IMG/VR virus record: IMGVR_UViG_3300037166_000095
Location: 1-32,559 of that record
From: a virus
Direction: 5' to 3' (one strand)
Length of the DNA: 32,559 bases
Every line of letters starts with the position of its first letter. The first letter of the stretch is position 1. A program made the translations under genes and the position numbers. Of this stretch, positions 10,226-17,983 are shown piece by piece. The notes under the pieces were generated by a model. That model was not told the DNA's origin and did not search any database. It saw nothing but the letters and a program-made list of their open reading frames with translations.

Positions 10226-10241
10226 GCATTCATATTTGACG

Positions 10242-11252
10242 TTAAACTACCAAGAACCCAATTATGATTGTTCCGTTCAGCGCAGCCGAAGGGTCATTAT
10301 TGTAAATGGTGATAACCGAAGAGCCAGAGGCGGCCGTTGCCTTAATGCTGAAGTTCTGTGTGGTATTTGTACCACCCATTTTAGACACTAATACAACAGA
10401 AGTTGTAGCAACCAATGTATTCGTCAAGGTTACAACATAGTTTCCGCCGGCTGCTGTGGTTAGCGAGCTTGTGGTGATAACACCAGCTTGCTTGCTAATC
10501 GTTACAGCATTGCTTGACTCAGTACCTGTGCCTTTATCCATTTTAAGCTCAGAACCAACCGCCATTTGCTGCACGCCAGAATCAAGAACAAACTTAGCTG
10601 TAGATGCACCTGGGTCAGGAATCGATACAACAGAAGCTTGCCCCATCGCAGCATTGCTGATGGTCGTTACCGTATCGCCAGTATTGGCAACCGCAACAAC
10701 AGCCAAGCTACCCTTTGCACTTGTCGCAGGGAAAGACTTAACAGTACCAGCATGACCACTCGAACCAGCTTGCAAGTTACCTTGGGAAACAAGTAAGTTG
10801 TAAGCTGCAATGTTCTGGTCTGCACCTGGGTTGGTAATAACCACATCAGCCGCAACAATACCAGAGTCAACGATGTCACCTGAGGTGTCACCGAAAGCAG
10901 GTAGGTTACCAATTACAGCAGGAGAACCTGAGTAGGTAACACCGCTGGTTTGATCCCAAACAGCCAAAGTGACGTTTGTCGTAATCGATGTTACGTAGTA
11001 TTCACCGTTGGCATCATTACCACGAATAGATAATACGTCGCCAACAGCCAACGGGCCTGTTGAGCCTGTAGCACCAGCAATCGTGAAGGGAGTCAATGTT
11101 GATTGTGCAGCGTTGAAGTAACCAGAGGCTACGATCGTAGCTAGAGTTTCGTTGGAACCAAAGTTATTGGTACCGTTGTAAATCCAAGCTTTACCAGCGT
11201 CGGTGTTGCCTGAGCTTGAGTTACGTGCGAGATATTGGAATGCAAATGGCAT
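10242..11252 (-). CDS. Capsid-associated fibre/decoration protein, 336 aa
   Basis: The start at 11252 (MPFAFQYLARNSSSG) follows an AAAGGA about 9 nt upstream and gives an N-terminus matching the 795-aa neighbour, with 40 of 50 residues identical. Similarity continues to about residue 95 (G-S-T-G-x-L-A-V, then N-D-A-x-G-x-x-x-V-T-S). The rest is a beta-rich Ser/Thr/Val/Ala sequence without transmembrane segments, ending in hydrophobic G-F-L-V-V. It lies one gene after the major capsid protein, a place where podoviruses often encode decoration or head-fibre proteins. I do not recognise a named family. The shared N-terminus suggests both proteins bind the same site on the particle. Confidence 0.6.
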   Translation of the reverse strand: MPFAFQYLARNSSSGNTDAGKAWIYNGTNNFGSNETLATIVASGYFNAAQSTLTPFTIAGATGSTGPLAVGDVLSIRGNDANGEYYVTSITTNVTLAVWDQTSGVTYSGSPAVIGNLPAFGDTSGDIVDSGIVAADVVITNPGADQNIAAYNLLVSQGNLQAGSSGHAGTVKSFPATSAKGSLAVVAVANTGDTVTTISNAAMGQASVVSIPDPGASTAKFVLDSGVQQMAVGSELKMDKGTGTESSNAVTISKQAGVITTSSLTTAAGGNYVVTLTNTLVATTSVVLVSKMGGTNTTQNFSIKATAASGSSVITIYNNDPSAALNGTIIIGFLVV

Positions 11253-11284
11253 AGTAAAGTATCCTTTCGTTAAGTTAAGCACTC

Positions 11285-11306
11285 AATGGGGGCCGAAACC
11301 CCCATT
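11285..11306 (-). terminator. Hairpin after the capsid gene
   Basis: A perfect 8-bp stem, AATGGGGG / CCCCCATT, with loop TTTCGG on the minus strand lies 9 bases past the capsid stop codon. No T-run follows, so it is not a classical intrinsic terminator. Its place right after the capsid gene parallels the T-phi terminator of T7, where partial termination keeps capsid output above downstream genes; that comparison is inference. Confidence 0.5.
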
Positions 11307-11314
11307 AGTTGATA

Positions 11315-12154
11315 TTAGTTAGGCGTATATACGCACTTCACCATACCGGTTTGATCGATTACACAAGCATTCGCTTCTAACCACATATTGATTAGATAAG
11401 AAGCTTTGGTTGGTACCCAGTCAATCGTACCTTCTAAGCGCGCATTAGCTGCATAGCCGATAGCTTGGCGGTTGTACATATAGAATGTACCGTCTTCCAA
11501 TCCACCTTCTGGCATGCTTGGCAGAACGATGATACGAATACCCAAGATTTCTTGTCCATCCAATCCGTTACCGGCCAATGTTTGGCTCTTCATGAAGAAG
11601 ATATTGGTGAAATGGTCATCAGCCAATAGGTTAGCTTCAGCATCTGCATCCATGATACAGAATAGGTCACCTTTGGCTGCTGCATTTTGACGCAAGAATC
11701 TATGACCTTGCAGGAACTGTTCGTAGGTTGCGTTACCGGAAACCGTAACTGTATTACCTTGTTCAGCACCACCACCGAAGTTAGCGGATGCGATTGCGTT
11801 TATGATCATCTGATCTGAACGACGACCGATAGCTTGTGCGCAAAGGCTCGAATATTCTTGAGTCGCATTTACTGCAAGCTTGTATTTGAATGTGCGGTCT
11901 ACGTATTCAGGTGCGAACCAATCTTGCATCGTTAACGTTACGTTGCGAGAGTTGATATCAAGTGGCGTAACATCATCTTGCACGCCTTTTTGGTTAGCGA
12001 TACCTTTTCCGAATACAGGGAAGTTGATGATTTCGCCGCGTGTACCTTGTTTGACACGGACTGAAGGCTCTAGCAAGAAACCTTGGGATTGGAATTCAGC
12101 ATGTGCGTCGCTGATAAATTGTTGGATTTCGATATTACTGAGTGACATTGACAT
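11315..12154 (-). CDS. Major capsid protein, 279 aa
   Basis: The protein lies directly after a scaffold-like gene and has its own promoter. It has features of HK97-fold podovirus capsids: an N-terminal helix, an R-G-E-I-I-N-F-P-V-F-G-K segment near residue 40, a Q-D-W-F-A-P-E-Y-V-D-R motif near 80, a central I-x-N-A-I-A-S-A-N-F, and a C-terminal beta-rich A-domain. At 279 residues it is shorter than T7 gp10A (about 345). The chosen ATG at 12154 is about 9 nt after AAGGG; a second ATG two codons later is a less likely start. The family call rests on pattern and context. Confidence 0.8.
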   Translation of the reverse strand: MSMSLSNIEIQQFISDAHAEFQSQGFLLEPSVRVKQGTRGEIINFPVFGKGIANQKGVQDDVTPLDINSRNVTLTMQDWFAPEYVDRTFKYKLAVNATQEYSSLCAQAIGRRSDQMIINAIASANFGGGAEQGNTVTVSGNATYEQFLQGHRFLRQNAAAKGDLFCIMDADAEANLLADDHFTNIFFMKSQTLAGNGLDGQEILGIRIIVLPSMPEGGLEDGTFYMYNRQAIGYAANARLEGTIDWVPTKASYLINMWLEANACVIDQTGMVKCVYTPN

Positions 12155-12280
12155 AATTGTGTACCCTTAAAAAAATTAAAACAAATGAATTTGTCCTATC
12201 TCTTCAGGGTATCCAACTACTGTGCTCGGGCGCTTGCGCGGTATCCAGCTTTTTGTCAGGCCTTCGATCTAATTGCAATC

Positions 12281-12309
12281 AGTATAGCTCAACATTTTTT
12301 AAATGTAAA
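12281..12309 (-). promoter_or_regulatory. Sigma70-type promoter for the capsid gene
   Basis: The minus strand shows TTTACA (12304-12309), a 17-nt spacer, and TATACT (12281-12286), each one base from consensus. It sits immediately after the stop codon of the scaffold gene. Transcripts would start near 12274 and carry a leader of about 120 nt. That leader (12155-12280) contains two direct copies of the plus-strand octamer GGTATCCA (12208-12215 and 12240-12247) and a GCGC-TT-GCGC palindrome between them; no gene is seen in it. Confidence 0.75.
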
Positions 12310-12310
12310 T

Positions 12311-13057
12311 CTAACCTTTTCCTTCCCTAATCAATGCATCTTTGTACCGTTGCGATAGCTCACTGCGATAACTCATATCCTTGTTGTAACGCTGGAAGTT
12401 TGTTTTCTTCTCGTTCTCAACAGCCGATGAGCTTTCATATTTAAACCCGTAATTGCTGCCTTGTGTCGGTATGTTATTACTAACAGGCCCGTTAGGATTC
12501 ATGGCAATCAACGTATTAAACCTCTGGAAGTCCTCAGGGGTCTGCAACCATCCCTTAAAGGTTTCCTGCTCTTCTTTCGTGAACTTAGAAAGATATTGAT
12601 CAACACGTTTGGCTTGCTGAACCAGGTCTGGCGTCATGGATTTTTGAAGGCTTTCTTCCATGGAACGTGCCATGCCCTTCAAAGAATCATCATAGCTTGC
12701 CGCCAATTTCTTGATGGCTTCGTTTGATAATCCCATTTCTTTGAAAGTTTCTTTCATGCCTTTGATGATTGGGTCTTCGCCTGACATACCATAATCTTTG
12801 AGCGCGTCAAAATCATAGTCGCCTTCTTTCGGTGCTCCCCACCACTTACCCATTTTGCCCTGTAACTCAGGATAGGCCATAGCTTGATTGCGAATTTGTT
12901 CTTCAAGCGTTTCGCCTTTGAACTTGTCACGCAAAAGCCATGGCATTTCATCCGATTGCGCGGCATCTGGTTGCACAATCGGCTGAGTTACATTCGGGTT
13001 ATCATCATAGCTACCAGCAACTTCTTGGGTACTGGTTGAAATTACTTCATCAGTCAT
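12311..13057 (-). CDS. Scaffolding (capsid assembly) protein, 248 aa
   Basis: An acidic, hydrophilic, helix-rich protein with an N-terminal disordered region rich in Asp, Gln and Pro. A W-x-x-P-x-x-x-x-x-Y-D-F motif near residue 73 is followed by long charged helices and a basic C-terminal tail, which in scaffold proteins contacts the capsid shell. It lies between the portal block and the capsid gene, the standard podovirus position. GAGG precedes the ATG by a short spacing. The family is recognised by composition and position more than by a diagnostic motif. Confidence 0.75.
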   Translation of the reverse strand: MTDEVISTSTQEVAGSYDDNPNVTQPIVQPDAAQSDEMPWLLRDKFKGETLEEQIRNQAMAYPELQGKMGKWWGAPKEGDYDFDALKDYGMSGEDPIIKGMKETFKEMGLSNEAIKKLAASYDDSLKGMARSMEESLQKSMTPDLVQQAKRVDQYLSKFTKEEQETFKGWLQTPEDFQRFNTLIAMNPNGPVSNNIPTQGSNYGFKYESSSAVENEKKTNFQRYNKDMSYRSELSQRYKDALIREGKG

Positions 13058-13068
13058 AGAACCTCATA

Positions 13069-13251
13069 TTATTTGCTCTTAGAATAGCCTTTCATGCCAC
13101 CTTTCATGGCTTCTTTGCCGCCTTTCATCTTGGAAGGTTTTTCACTTACTTTCTTAAGTGAATCTTTTCCAACGGCTGTTGATTTATCCATGTGGGCTGC
13201 TCTGTACTTTTCGGCTTCAGTTTTACCGGCTTTAGGCATCGATTTGGCCAT
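13069..13251 (-). CDS. Small basic protein in the head operon, 60 aa
   Basis: The start at 13251 is set by AGGAG 7 nt upstream; a longer reading from 13368 lacks this and would overlap the previous gene much more. The product is very Lys/Gly/Met-rich, with a C-terminal repeat of the type K-M-K-G-G-K-E-A-M-K-G-G-M-K-G. It begins inside the last 20 bases of the upstream gene and ends just before the scaffold gene. Similar short Lys-rich proteins occur near portal and scaffold genes of podoviruses, function unknown. It may bind nucleic acid because of its charge, but that is inference. Confidence 0.7.
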   Translation of the reverse strand: MAKSMPKAGKTEAEKYRAAHMDKSTAVGKDSLKKVSEKPSKMKGGKEAMKGGMKGYSKSK

Positions 13252-13528
13252 GTTCAATCTCCTGTTTAAGTTCTGCGGGGTCTTTATTTTGCATTGCTGC
13301 GTAAGCTGCGACACGGATGCCGCGTATAAAGTTGTTTCTTCCTTCGTAGAATCTGGCGTAAGATTCACTTACTGCCGGATCTGCAACAGGCGCATAAAAA
13401 TACTTGTGCTCCCAAAGCATCAATAAACGCTGACCGCTTGGGCTGTTAAAAAATATCTCATGACAAAGTGTATTAACTTCATCTTGCCAAGCCTTCTGGC
13501 TCAAGGCCATTTCTTTTTGATTGATCAT
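13232..13528 (-). CDS. Bbp19-like small virion-module protein, 98 aa
   Basis: The start at 13528 overlaps the portal stop by four bases (ATGA) and has GGAG 7 nt upstream. The sequence holds a phage-type pattern: F-x-S-P-S-G-Q-R-L-L-M-L-W near residue 30, then E-G-R-N-N-F-I-R-G-I-R near 65, resembling the small protein family named after Bbp19 of Bordetella phage BPP-1 that sits next to portal genes. The role is not known; a connector or assembly part is plausible. The family call is from memory of the pattern. Confidence 0.6.
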   Translation of the reverse strand: MINQKEMALSQKAWQDEVNTLCHEIFFNSPSGQRLLMLWEHKYFYAPVADPAVSESYARFYEGRNNFIRGIRVAAYAAMQNKDPAELKQEIEHGQIDA

Positions 13529-15174
13529 TGTACTGCTCCTTCAGGGGGATTGTTTGCCATCTGTTCTGCGGCTGCATCCAACAACTCTTGCAGCTCTTCT
13601 TCATCTTTAAATAACTTAGCTTCTAATCCGTACGTTTCACGTAAATATTCTGGTATCTGAACCGATTGCAATGACGCCATCGCAGCTTCTGGCCCCAGCA
13701 AATAAGCCGCTGCCGTCATGTAACCGACAAGCTTGTCGCGACGAATCTCACCGCGCGCTGTCATCAAAGGCGTCTCATAACGCAATCCAACAATATTACC
13801 ATTCAAGTCAATCAAATCACGCAAGACTTCTTGGTCAAGTCCCGCAAAGAACTCAGGCATCAGTCGGTGCATTAAGAAAATGCACCGCTTGATGACAGGG
13901 TCAAAAAACTCAGCTTGCAAGCGCGGGATCATCGCACTGAAAGTCTCAAGATTCTCACGATACCTAATGTTAGATTCTGTCGCCGTCTTGTCAGGCCCAT
14001 TGATTGGCCCAAGCGGCTCTGTGAACATCATCTCATTAATCTGTTGTCGCAACTCATTGGCCACCAAAGTTGTAAACTTGGGATTGCCAGCTTGTGGGAA
14101 AATCTGGATAGGCCATTCACCTTGCACCATCTGCACCGGAATAATAGCGCCAGGCCGAGCAATGAATGTATCTGTGTTCCATGCCGCATCGGTACTCGCC
14201 ATGTACATGGGATTTGCCTGGAAAGCCGCTGCCGTCATCTCATCTTGAATAGCTTTATTGATTGTCGCGGCTGTTGGTGCGCACTCAAGTGATGGGCCAC
14301 GGCCACGGTTTTCGCCAGGAAGAACCATCATGCGAAAGTAAATCCAAGGCCATGAAGCATCACGAGCTACATAAAGCACTTCTTCGTTTTCTGTGATGAC
14401 CGCGTAAACATAACGCTCGCTTTCATCTGCTTCCCAATCTATGTAAGAGCACTCATAGATGTTCACCTTGTCCTTGGCTTCTGAGCCAGGGGGCATGATT
14501 GCATCTTTCCAGATGTGGGGAATTTGGGCTACGGTTACTAGCTTCCAATCACGGAATAGGCCACACACGCCACCCATCGCATCGCCTTCAATCATGACTA
14601 GGGCATCACTGACTGATGAGATTTTAAATGGGTCTTCGCGTGTGCCTTCATTGATTACCATGAAGCCGGTTGATATGAGGCAGTCTGAAATAGCTTCAGA
14701 GGAAGCAAGGTAGAATCTGGATTTGTCTAGCAGGGCAAAGAATTTATTTGTTAGTAGGTCACATGATAGCTGGGCTTGAACATAGGCGGGTGAACCCTCT
14801 TCAAACTTGTCACCTGGTACAAAGCGCATCCATTGCTGCCCTTTGGGTATCATGCCGGTGAGCATCTTGGCTAGTAGTCTTCGATGAGCAACCACAAGCG
14901 TGAGATCAGCGACAGGAGCACCAAGGTTGCGAGCAGGGGCAACAATAGGAAGGTAAAGATTGTACCAAGCGTTAGCATTTGGAGTAGCCCAACGATGAGC
15001 CTGCGTGAGAAGCTGCTTCCATAAAAGCATGTCGGCTTGGGCTGACACACGACGCTCGAAGACATGCTGCACCTCTTCGGTAGTAAGTGTACTTTTTTCA
15101 CGACGGGGAGCCATAGCCTTAACAGCATCAATGACATTTGATTTCTTATTTTTACGTACGCGGTCAATGGCCAT
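13525..15174 (-). CDS. Portal (head-to-tail connector) protein, 549 aa
   Basis: It forms the dodecameric ring through which DNA is packaged and ejected. The length matches T7 gp8 (536 aa). Family features are W-A-T-P at residues 62-65, a W-P-W at 275-277 followed within 20 residues by G-E-N-R-G-R-G-P (287-294), a central helix T-I-N-K-A-I-Q-D-E, and a late E-P-L-G-P-I segment before a T-A-T-E motif near 410. The C-terminus is acidic. AGG lies 7 nt before the ATG. It heads the virion block, followed by Bbp19-like, scaffold and capsid genes. Confidence 0.9.
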   Translation of the reverse strand: MAIDRVRKNKKSNVIDAVKAMAPRREKSTLTTEEVQHVFERRVSAQADMLLWKQLLTQAHRWATPNANAWYNLYLPIVAPARNLGAPVADLTLVVAHRRLLAKMLTGMIPKGQQWMRFVPGDKFEEGSPAYVQAQLSCDLLTNKFFALLDKSRFYLASSEAISDCLISTGFMVINEGTREDPFKISSVSDALVMIEGDAMGGVCGLFRDWKLVTVAQIPHIWKDAIMPPGSEAKDKVNIYECSYIDWEADESERYVYAVITENEEVLYVARDASWPWIYFRMMVLPGENRGRGPSLECAPTAATINKAIQDEMTAAAFQANPMYMASTDAAWNTDTFIARPGAIIPVQMVQGEWPIQIFPQAGNPKFTTLVANELRQQINEMMFTEPLGPINGPDKTATESNIRYRENLETFSAMIPRLQAEFFDPVIKRCIFLMHRLMPEFFAGLDQEVLRDLIDLNGNIVGLRYETPLMTARGEIRRDKLVGYMTAAAYLLGPEAAMASLQSVQIPEYLRETYGLEAKLFKDEEELQELLDAAAEQMANNPPEGAVQ

Positions 15175-15177
15175 CTA

Positions 15178-15390
15178 CTAACCTAGCTTTGTCGTGGTTG
15201 TATTTGGATTAGCTTCGTACGAACCGCCGCCACGAGAACGGTATGAGCGGGCTAGAGTTTTATTTGCTTTGTCACGTTCTTTGTCAGCCTTGGCTTTTTC
15301 TTTGTCTGTTTCGGCCTTTAGTGCTGCCGCTTCGCGCTCGGCTGCCTTTTGAGCATCCTTTGCCGCTTTCTCTGCCTTGTTGCTTCCCAT
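15178..15390 (-). CDS. Ala/Lys/Glu-rich helical protein upstream of portal, 70 aa
   Basis: The ATG at 15390 has AAGGA about 9 nt upstream. Residues 5-48 are almost only Ala, Lys, Glu, Asp and Arg and should form one long charged helix or coiled coil; the C-terminus is Gly/Ser/Thr-rich. It ends a few bases before the portal start. Its first 107 bases overlap, in another frame, the 3' end of the upstream gene. Function unknown; location suggests a head-assembly helper. Confidence 0.65.
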   Translation of the reverse strand: MGSNKAEKAAKDAQKAAEREAAALKAETDKEKAKADKERDKANKTLARSYRSRGGGSYEANPNTTTTKLG

Positions 15391-15793
15391 CTTCAATAAT
15401 CCTTATGTGACCAGGGGTATCAGCCAATAGCCTTGAGTATAATGCATATGGCGTGAGAGTCAATGGCCAGTGTATACCAAGTAGGTATTGGATGGTAGAC
15501 ACACAAGATATAGAACCACACCGCCATATAGATTGGTTCGGTGGCTCTTCCATCTGAAGGCGTAAGATTGTCTGACTGGGATTTAGTTTTCGGTAGGTCT
15601 TCATGAGGTCAAGCCCATGAGCCTTCTTAAGATGACGAAGGTTTAAAGAGGAAAGTGAAGGGTCTAATAAAAACCAATCATCACCGGATTTGAGAATGCA
15701 GTGTACGTGACAAAACCCATCGTGCAAAAAGCGATAAAGAGGATGAGCATCATAACTACTAAATATAATGTAGTAATCTTGACTTTCATACAT
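15284..15793 (-). CDS. Conserved-looking phage protein with Cys/His pattern, 169 aa
   Basis: The N-terminal 135 residues look folded: F-C-H-V-H-C near residue 28, D-D-W-F-L-L-D-P-S near 38, and W-R-C-G-S-I-S-C-V-S near 89 followed by Y-L-L-G-I and L-T-P-Y-A-L-Y. Cys, His and W-x-x-x-D-P patterns hint at a papain-like or transglutaminase-like fold, but no catalytic triad can be assigned. The last 30 or so residues are very basic (G/S/R/K) and are read from DNA that also encodes the start of the next gene, so this tail may be a late extension. The ATG overlaps the end of the upstream gene by 8 bases. Confidence 0.55.
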   Translation of the reverse strand: MYESQDYYIIFSSYDAHPLYRFLHDGFCHVHCILKSGDDWFLLDPSLSSLNLRHLKKAHGLDLMKTYRKLNPSQTILRLQMEEPPNQSIWRCGSISCVSTIQYLLGIHWPLTLTPYALYSRLLADTPGHIRIIEDGKQQGRESGKGCSKGSRARSGSTKGRNRQRKSQG

Positions 15794-15944
15794 TCACTAC
15801 AATCCTGATGAGCTTCTCGCAGGTTTTCTTGCTTTTAGATTTGGCAATGACATGACCCTCAGATTTAATCACAATCTCAGAGCCGATGTCATCCTTCAAG
15901 ATTTTACTGAGCGTTTCCACTCGTTTCTTTAAGCCACTTGCCAT
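15786..15944 (-). CDS. Small basic protein, 52 aa
   Basis: Reading from the ATG at 15944, the product is a short Lys/Ile/Val-rich protein (MASGLKKRVETL start) with no recognised domain. A longer frame begins at 15980 but would overlap the upstream gene further and has no ribosome site. GGGTGG just upstream of 15944 is a weak SD. It overlaps both neighbours slightly, as is common in this compact operon. Function unknown. Confidence 0.5.
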   Translation of the reverse strand: MASGLKKRVETLSKILKDDIGSEIVIKSEGHVIAKSKSKKTCEKLIRIVVNV

Positions 15945-16143
15945 TGACCACCCAATCTTGTGAGCCTTCGTTGAATTCAATCGGCATTAAACAATGACGA
16001 CAAGCCATGTGGGTGGCCTTCTGATATCCGCCCGTTGTTGTCCACTTGGTCACGATAAATGTATGCGTACCATCACCACAGTTTGTGTGCGGTGTTACTA
16101 CCTTGCGAGCCTTTGAGGCCACTGTATCTTTAGGTTCTGCCAT
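15904..16143 (-). CDS. Small zinc-binding-type phage protein, 79 aa
   Basis: The sequence has C-G-D-G-T-H-T-F at residues 22-29 and A-C-R-H-C at 47-51, spaced like a metal-binding site, with aromatic residues between. This pattern is seen in small conserved proteins of tailed phages whose function is unknown. Start at 16143 has GAGG a few bases upstream. It lies between a 56-aa basic protein and a 52-aa protein at the distal end of the recombination operon. Confidence 0.65.
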   Translation of the reverse strand: MAEPKDTVASKARKVVTPHTNCGDGTHTFIVTKWTTTGGYQKATHMACRHCLMPIEFNEGSQDWVVNGKWLKETSGNAQ

Positions 16144-16300
16144 AAAATCCTCTTAGTCTGCGTTTTAGTTGACGTTCACTGAGTATAACGTCAACTACGA
16201 TATGATGCCCAGATTGTTTTTCAATATCATTAGCCTCACGATACCAGTAATATTGGCGCTCGTTAGCCTTTTGATAAACAGATACTCGAACACCCTGCAT
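16130..16300 (-). CDS. Small protein between SSB-like and zinc-binding genes, 56 aa
   Basis: This frame fills the gap after the SSB-like gene. The ATG at 16300 is preceded by TAGGTG at 5 nt, and its stop overlaps the next gene's start by 14 bases. The N-terminus reads MQGVRVSVYQKANERQYYWY; the C-terminus is basic (R-Q-L-K-R-R-L-R-G). No family recognised. Good SD, operon fit and lack of any other gene in the gap support it. Confidence 0.55.
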   Translation of the reverse strand: MQGVRVSVYQKANERQYYWYREANDIEKQSGHHIVVDVILSERQLKRRLRGFYGRT

Positions 16301-16319
16301 ATTACACCTATGTTAGTTA

Positions 16320-16793
16320 TCAAAAAGGAATTTCATCATCAAACCCATTGTCTGGTTTACCTGCCGCAACCGCCGAAGATACAGATGCGCTAACTTTGGC
16401 TTTTTTATCATTAGATGATAGGTAACATTTTACCTGATTCTTATCTGCGTAGACACCACCCTGTGGGTTTGGCTGTCCTTTTTCTACGGTGATTTCGACA
16501 TAGGCGCATTTGTCGATGCAGTCGATATCGCGCATCTGACCCATTTGATATTGTTGGGTCATGTTGGTTGCGTGGCAGAAGCTGTATAGTTTTTGTGGCA
16601 TGGCTTCGAGAAGATAGTCGAATACGGTGTGGGGTGCGCCTTGTTCGTCAAAGACTTCGAGAGTGAGTTTAAGCATCTCATTGCCGCTTTTGCTGGTTTG
16701 TTCGGCTGCATTTGCTACTCGGAAAGAGTATACACCGGCCTTGATTAGGTTCATTGAGTCAATTTCTTCTTTAGTGCGAGGTTTGAATTTCAT
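16320..16793 (-). CDS. SSB-like (DUF669-type) single-strand DNA-binding protein, 157 aa
   Basis: The N-terminal 120 residues resemble OB-fold phage proteins of the DUF669 type: S-K-S-G-N-E-M-L-K-L-T-L-E-V near residue 34, a V-F-D-Y-L motif near 57, then V-E-I-T-V and K-N-Q-V-K-C-Y-L. The C-terminus ends D-D-E-I-P-F, the acidic tip with terminal Phe typical of bacterial and phage SSBs that recruit partners. Its ATG overlaps the stop of the Sak4-like ATPase by four bases, so the pair is coupled. It would coat single-stranded DNA made by the nearby exonuclease. Confidence 0.82.
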   Translation of the reverse strand: MKFKPRTKEEIDSMNLIKAGVYSFRVANAAEQTSKSGNEMLKLTLEVFDEQGAPHTVFDYLLEAMPQKLYSFCHATNMTQQYQMGQMRDIDCIDKCAYVEITVEKGQPNPQGGVYADKNQVKCYLSSNDKKAKVSASVSSAVAAGKPDNGFDDEIPF

Positions 16794-17644
16794 TCAGGTT
16801 TCTCCGATGGTACTTTAGTTAACAGGAAATTAATACATTTTTGAATCGTATCACGTGGCATAAATTCCCACTTTTCAGAAGATGATTTATCTAACCATTT
16901 CAACCAAACCTCAGAAGGAATTTTAAGAACTTTTATTAAACGCTCTATTTCTTTAATTTGCTCTTCTGTTGCAAGTTCTTGAGGAACTGCCTCTTTTTCT
17001 AATATATCCTTTCCATATCTTTTTGCAATCTCTTCGTATGAGAAGGGAAAGCTTTCTCCGTCTGGAAATGATTCCATTCTTGATTTCTTTGCAATCCCCA
17101 CGCGCTCAGGGCCTCTCTTTTGAATCTCAAATACAAGGTCAAACAAATAATCTAGTTTTTTATACCCGTCAAAAACCTGACCAAGCACAGCAAGATTTGT
17201 TCCGTATTCTGTTTTGCTGTGGCAAGTAACAATGACAGACATCTCTAAACGAAGAAGCATATTTAGCAGGTTCTTTATTTGCTTATTGGCATCAGCGTAA
17301 TGACGGCCAAACTCCGTTCCGTTTCTGGCTGCCGATTTATCAAGCAAGTCATTATAAAGATTGGTGAAGGAATCAATTACAAGCGTCTTAAACTCATGCT
17401 TTTCAGTCAATAATGAAATTACCTCAGAAAATACTTCATCAAAATCATTTGTCTGAAATATTACCCCACCATTCTTTGAAAGAATATCGGTATACTGCGT
17501 GTTTTCCGCTCCGCGCTCAGTATCGATTAAATAAACGTGAGGAAAACTTATAGCGCAAGTTGTCTTGCCTGTTCCGGCGGCTCCATAGAATAAGCATTTC
17601 AATCGCTTCTGTATTGCTTCTGGTTTAACTGCTCGTAGTGCCAT
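16790..17644 (-). CDS. Sak4-like RecA-fold ATPase (single-strand annealing/recombination), 284 aa
   Basis: Walker A is G21-A-A-G-T-G-K27-T28, followed by L-I-D-T-E at 39-43. Walker B is T-L-V-I-D91-S, and a sensor-like V-I-V-T-C-H-S lies further on. This is the layout of the phage Sak4 / AAA-domain family, short RecA-fold proteins that promote strand annealing or exchange together with a phage SSB. The partner SSB gene follows directly, overlapping by four bases, and an exonuclease gene lies two genes upstream. Start at 17644 has AAGGGG about 6 nt upstream. Function is well supported by motifs plus neighbours. Confidence 0.85.
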   Translation of the reverse strand: MALRAVKPEAIQKRLKCLFYGAAGTGKTTCAISFPHVYLIDTERGAENTQYTDILSKNGGVIFQTNDFDEVFSEVISLLTEKHEFKTLVIDSFTNLYNDLLDKSAARNGTEFGRHYADANKQIKNLLNMLLRLEMSVIVTCHSKTEYGTNLAVLGQVFDGYKKLDYLFDLVFEIQKRGPERVGIAKKSRMESFPDGESFPFSYEEIAKRYGKDILEKEAVPQELATEEQIKEIERLIKVLKIPSEVWLKWLDKSSSEKWEFMPRDTIQKCINFLLTKVPSEKPE

Positions 17645-17653
17645 GATTACCCC

Positions 17654-17983
17654 TTAGTTTACTGATGAGCTTCTTAATAATGCTTTTTTCTTTTCTAAAT
17701 AATCAGAAGTATCTTTTACATGCATTCTTAGAGAATGCACAAAAGAATCGACTACCTTATCCAATGTTTCGGTAGAGTTGTTTTCAACAATTGCTTGAAC
17801 AAAAATTGTATGGGCTGCTGACATAAGAATACAAGGTGCCGAGCTGTTTTCTTCGTCTTTCCATCCTTTCTGCCCTATCTCGCCTCTGCCAACTGCATTG
17901 AGAAATTCTAATTGTATATCGTGGTACGTTTTAACAAGCTGAGCGACATAAGGCTCAAGAATTTCATTATCAGATCTTTTCAT
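17654..17983 (-). CDS. Hypothetical protein in recombination operon, 109 aa
   Basis: A soluble, helix-rich protein with no recognised motif (MKRSDNEILEPYVAQLVKTY start). It sits between the exonuclease and the Sak4-like ATPase, sharing a four-base ATGA overlap with the exonuclease stop, so it is made with them. It may be an accessory to recombination; nothing in the sequence proves this. Confidence 0.7.
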   Translation of the reverse strand: MKRSDNEILEPYVAQLVKTYHDIQLEFLNAVGRGEIGQKGWKDEENSSAPCILMSAAHTIFVQAIVENNSTETLDKVVDSFVHSLRMHVKDTSDYLEKKKALLRSSSVN

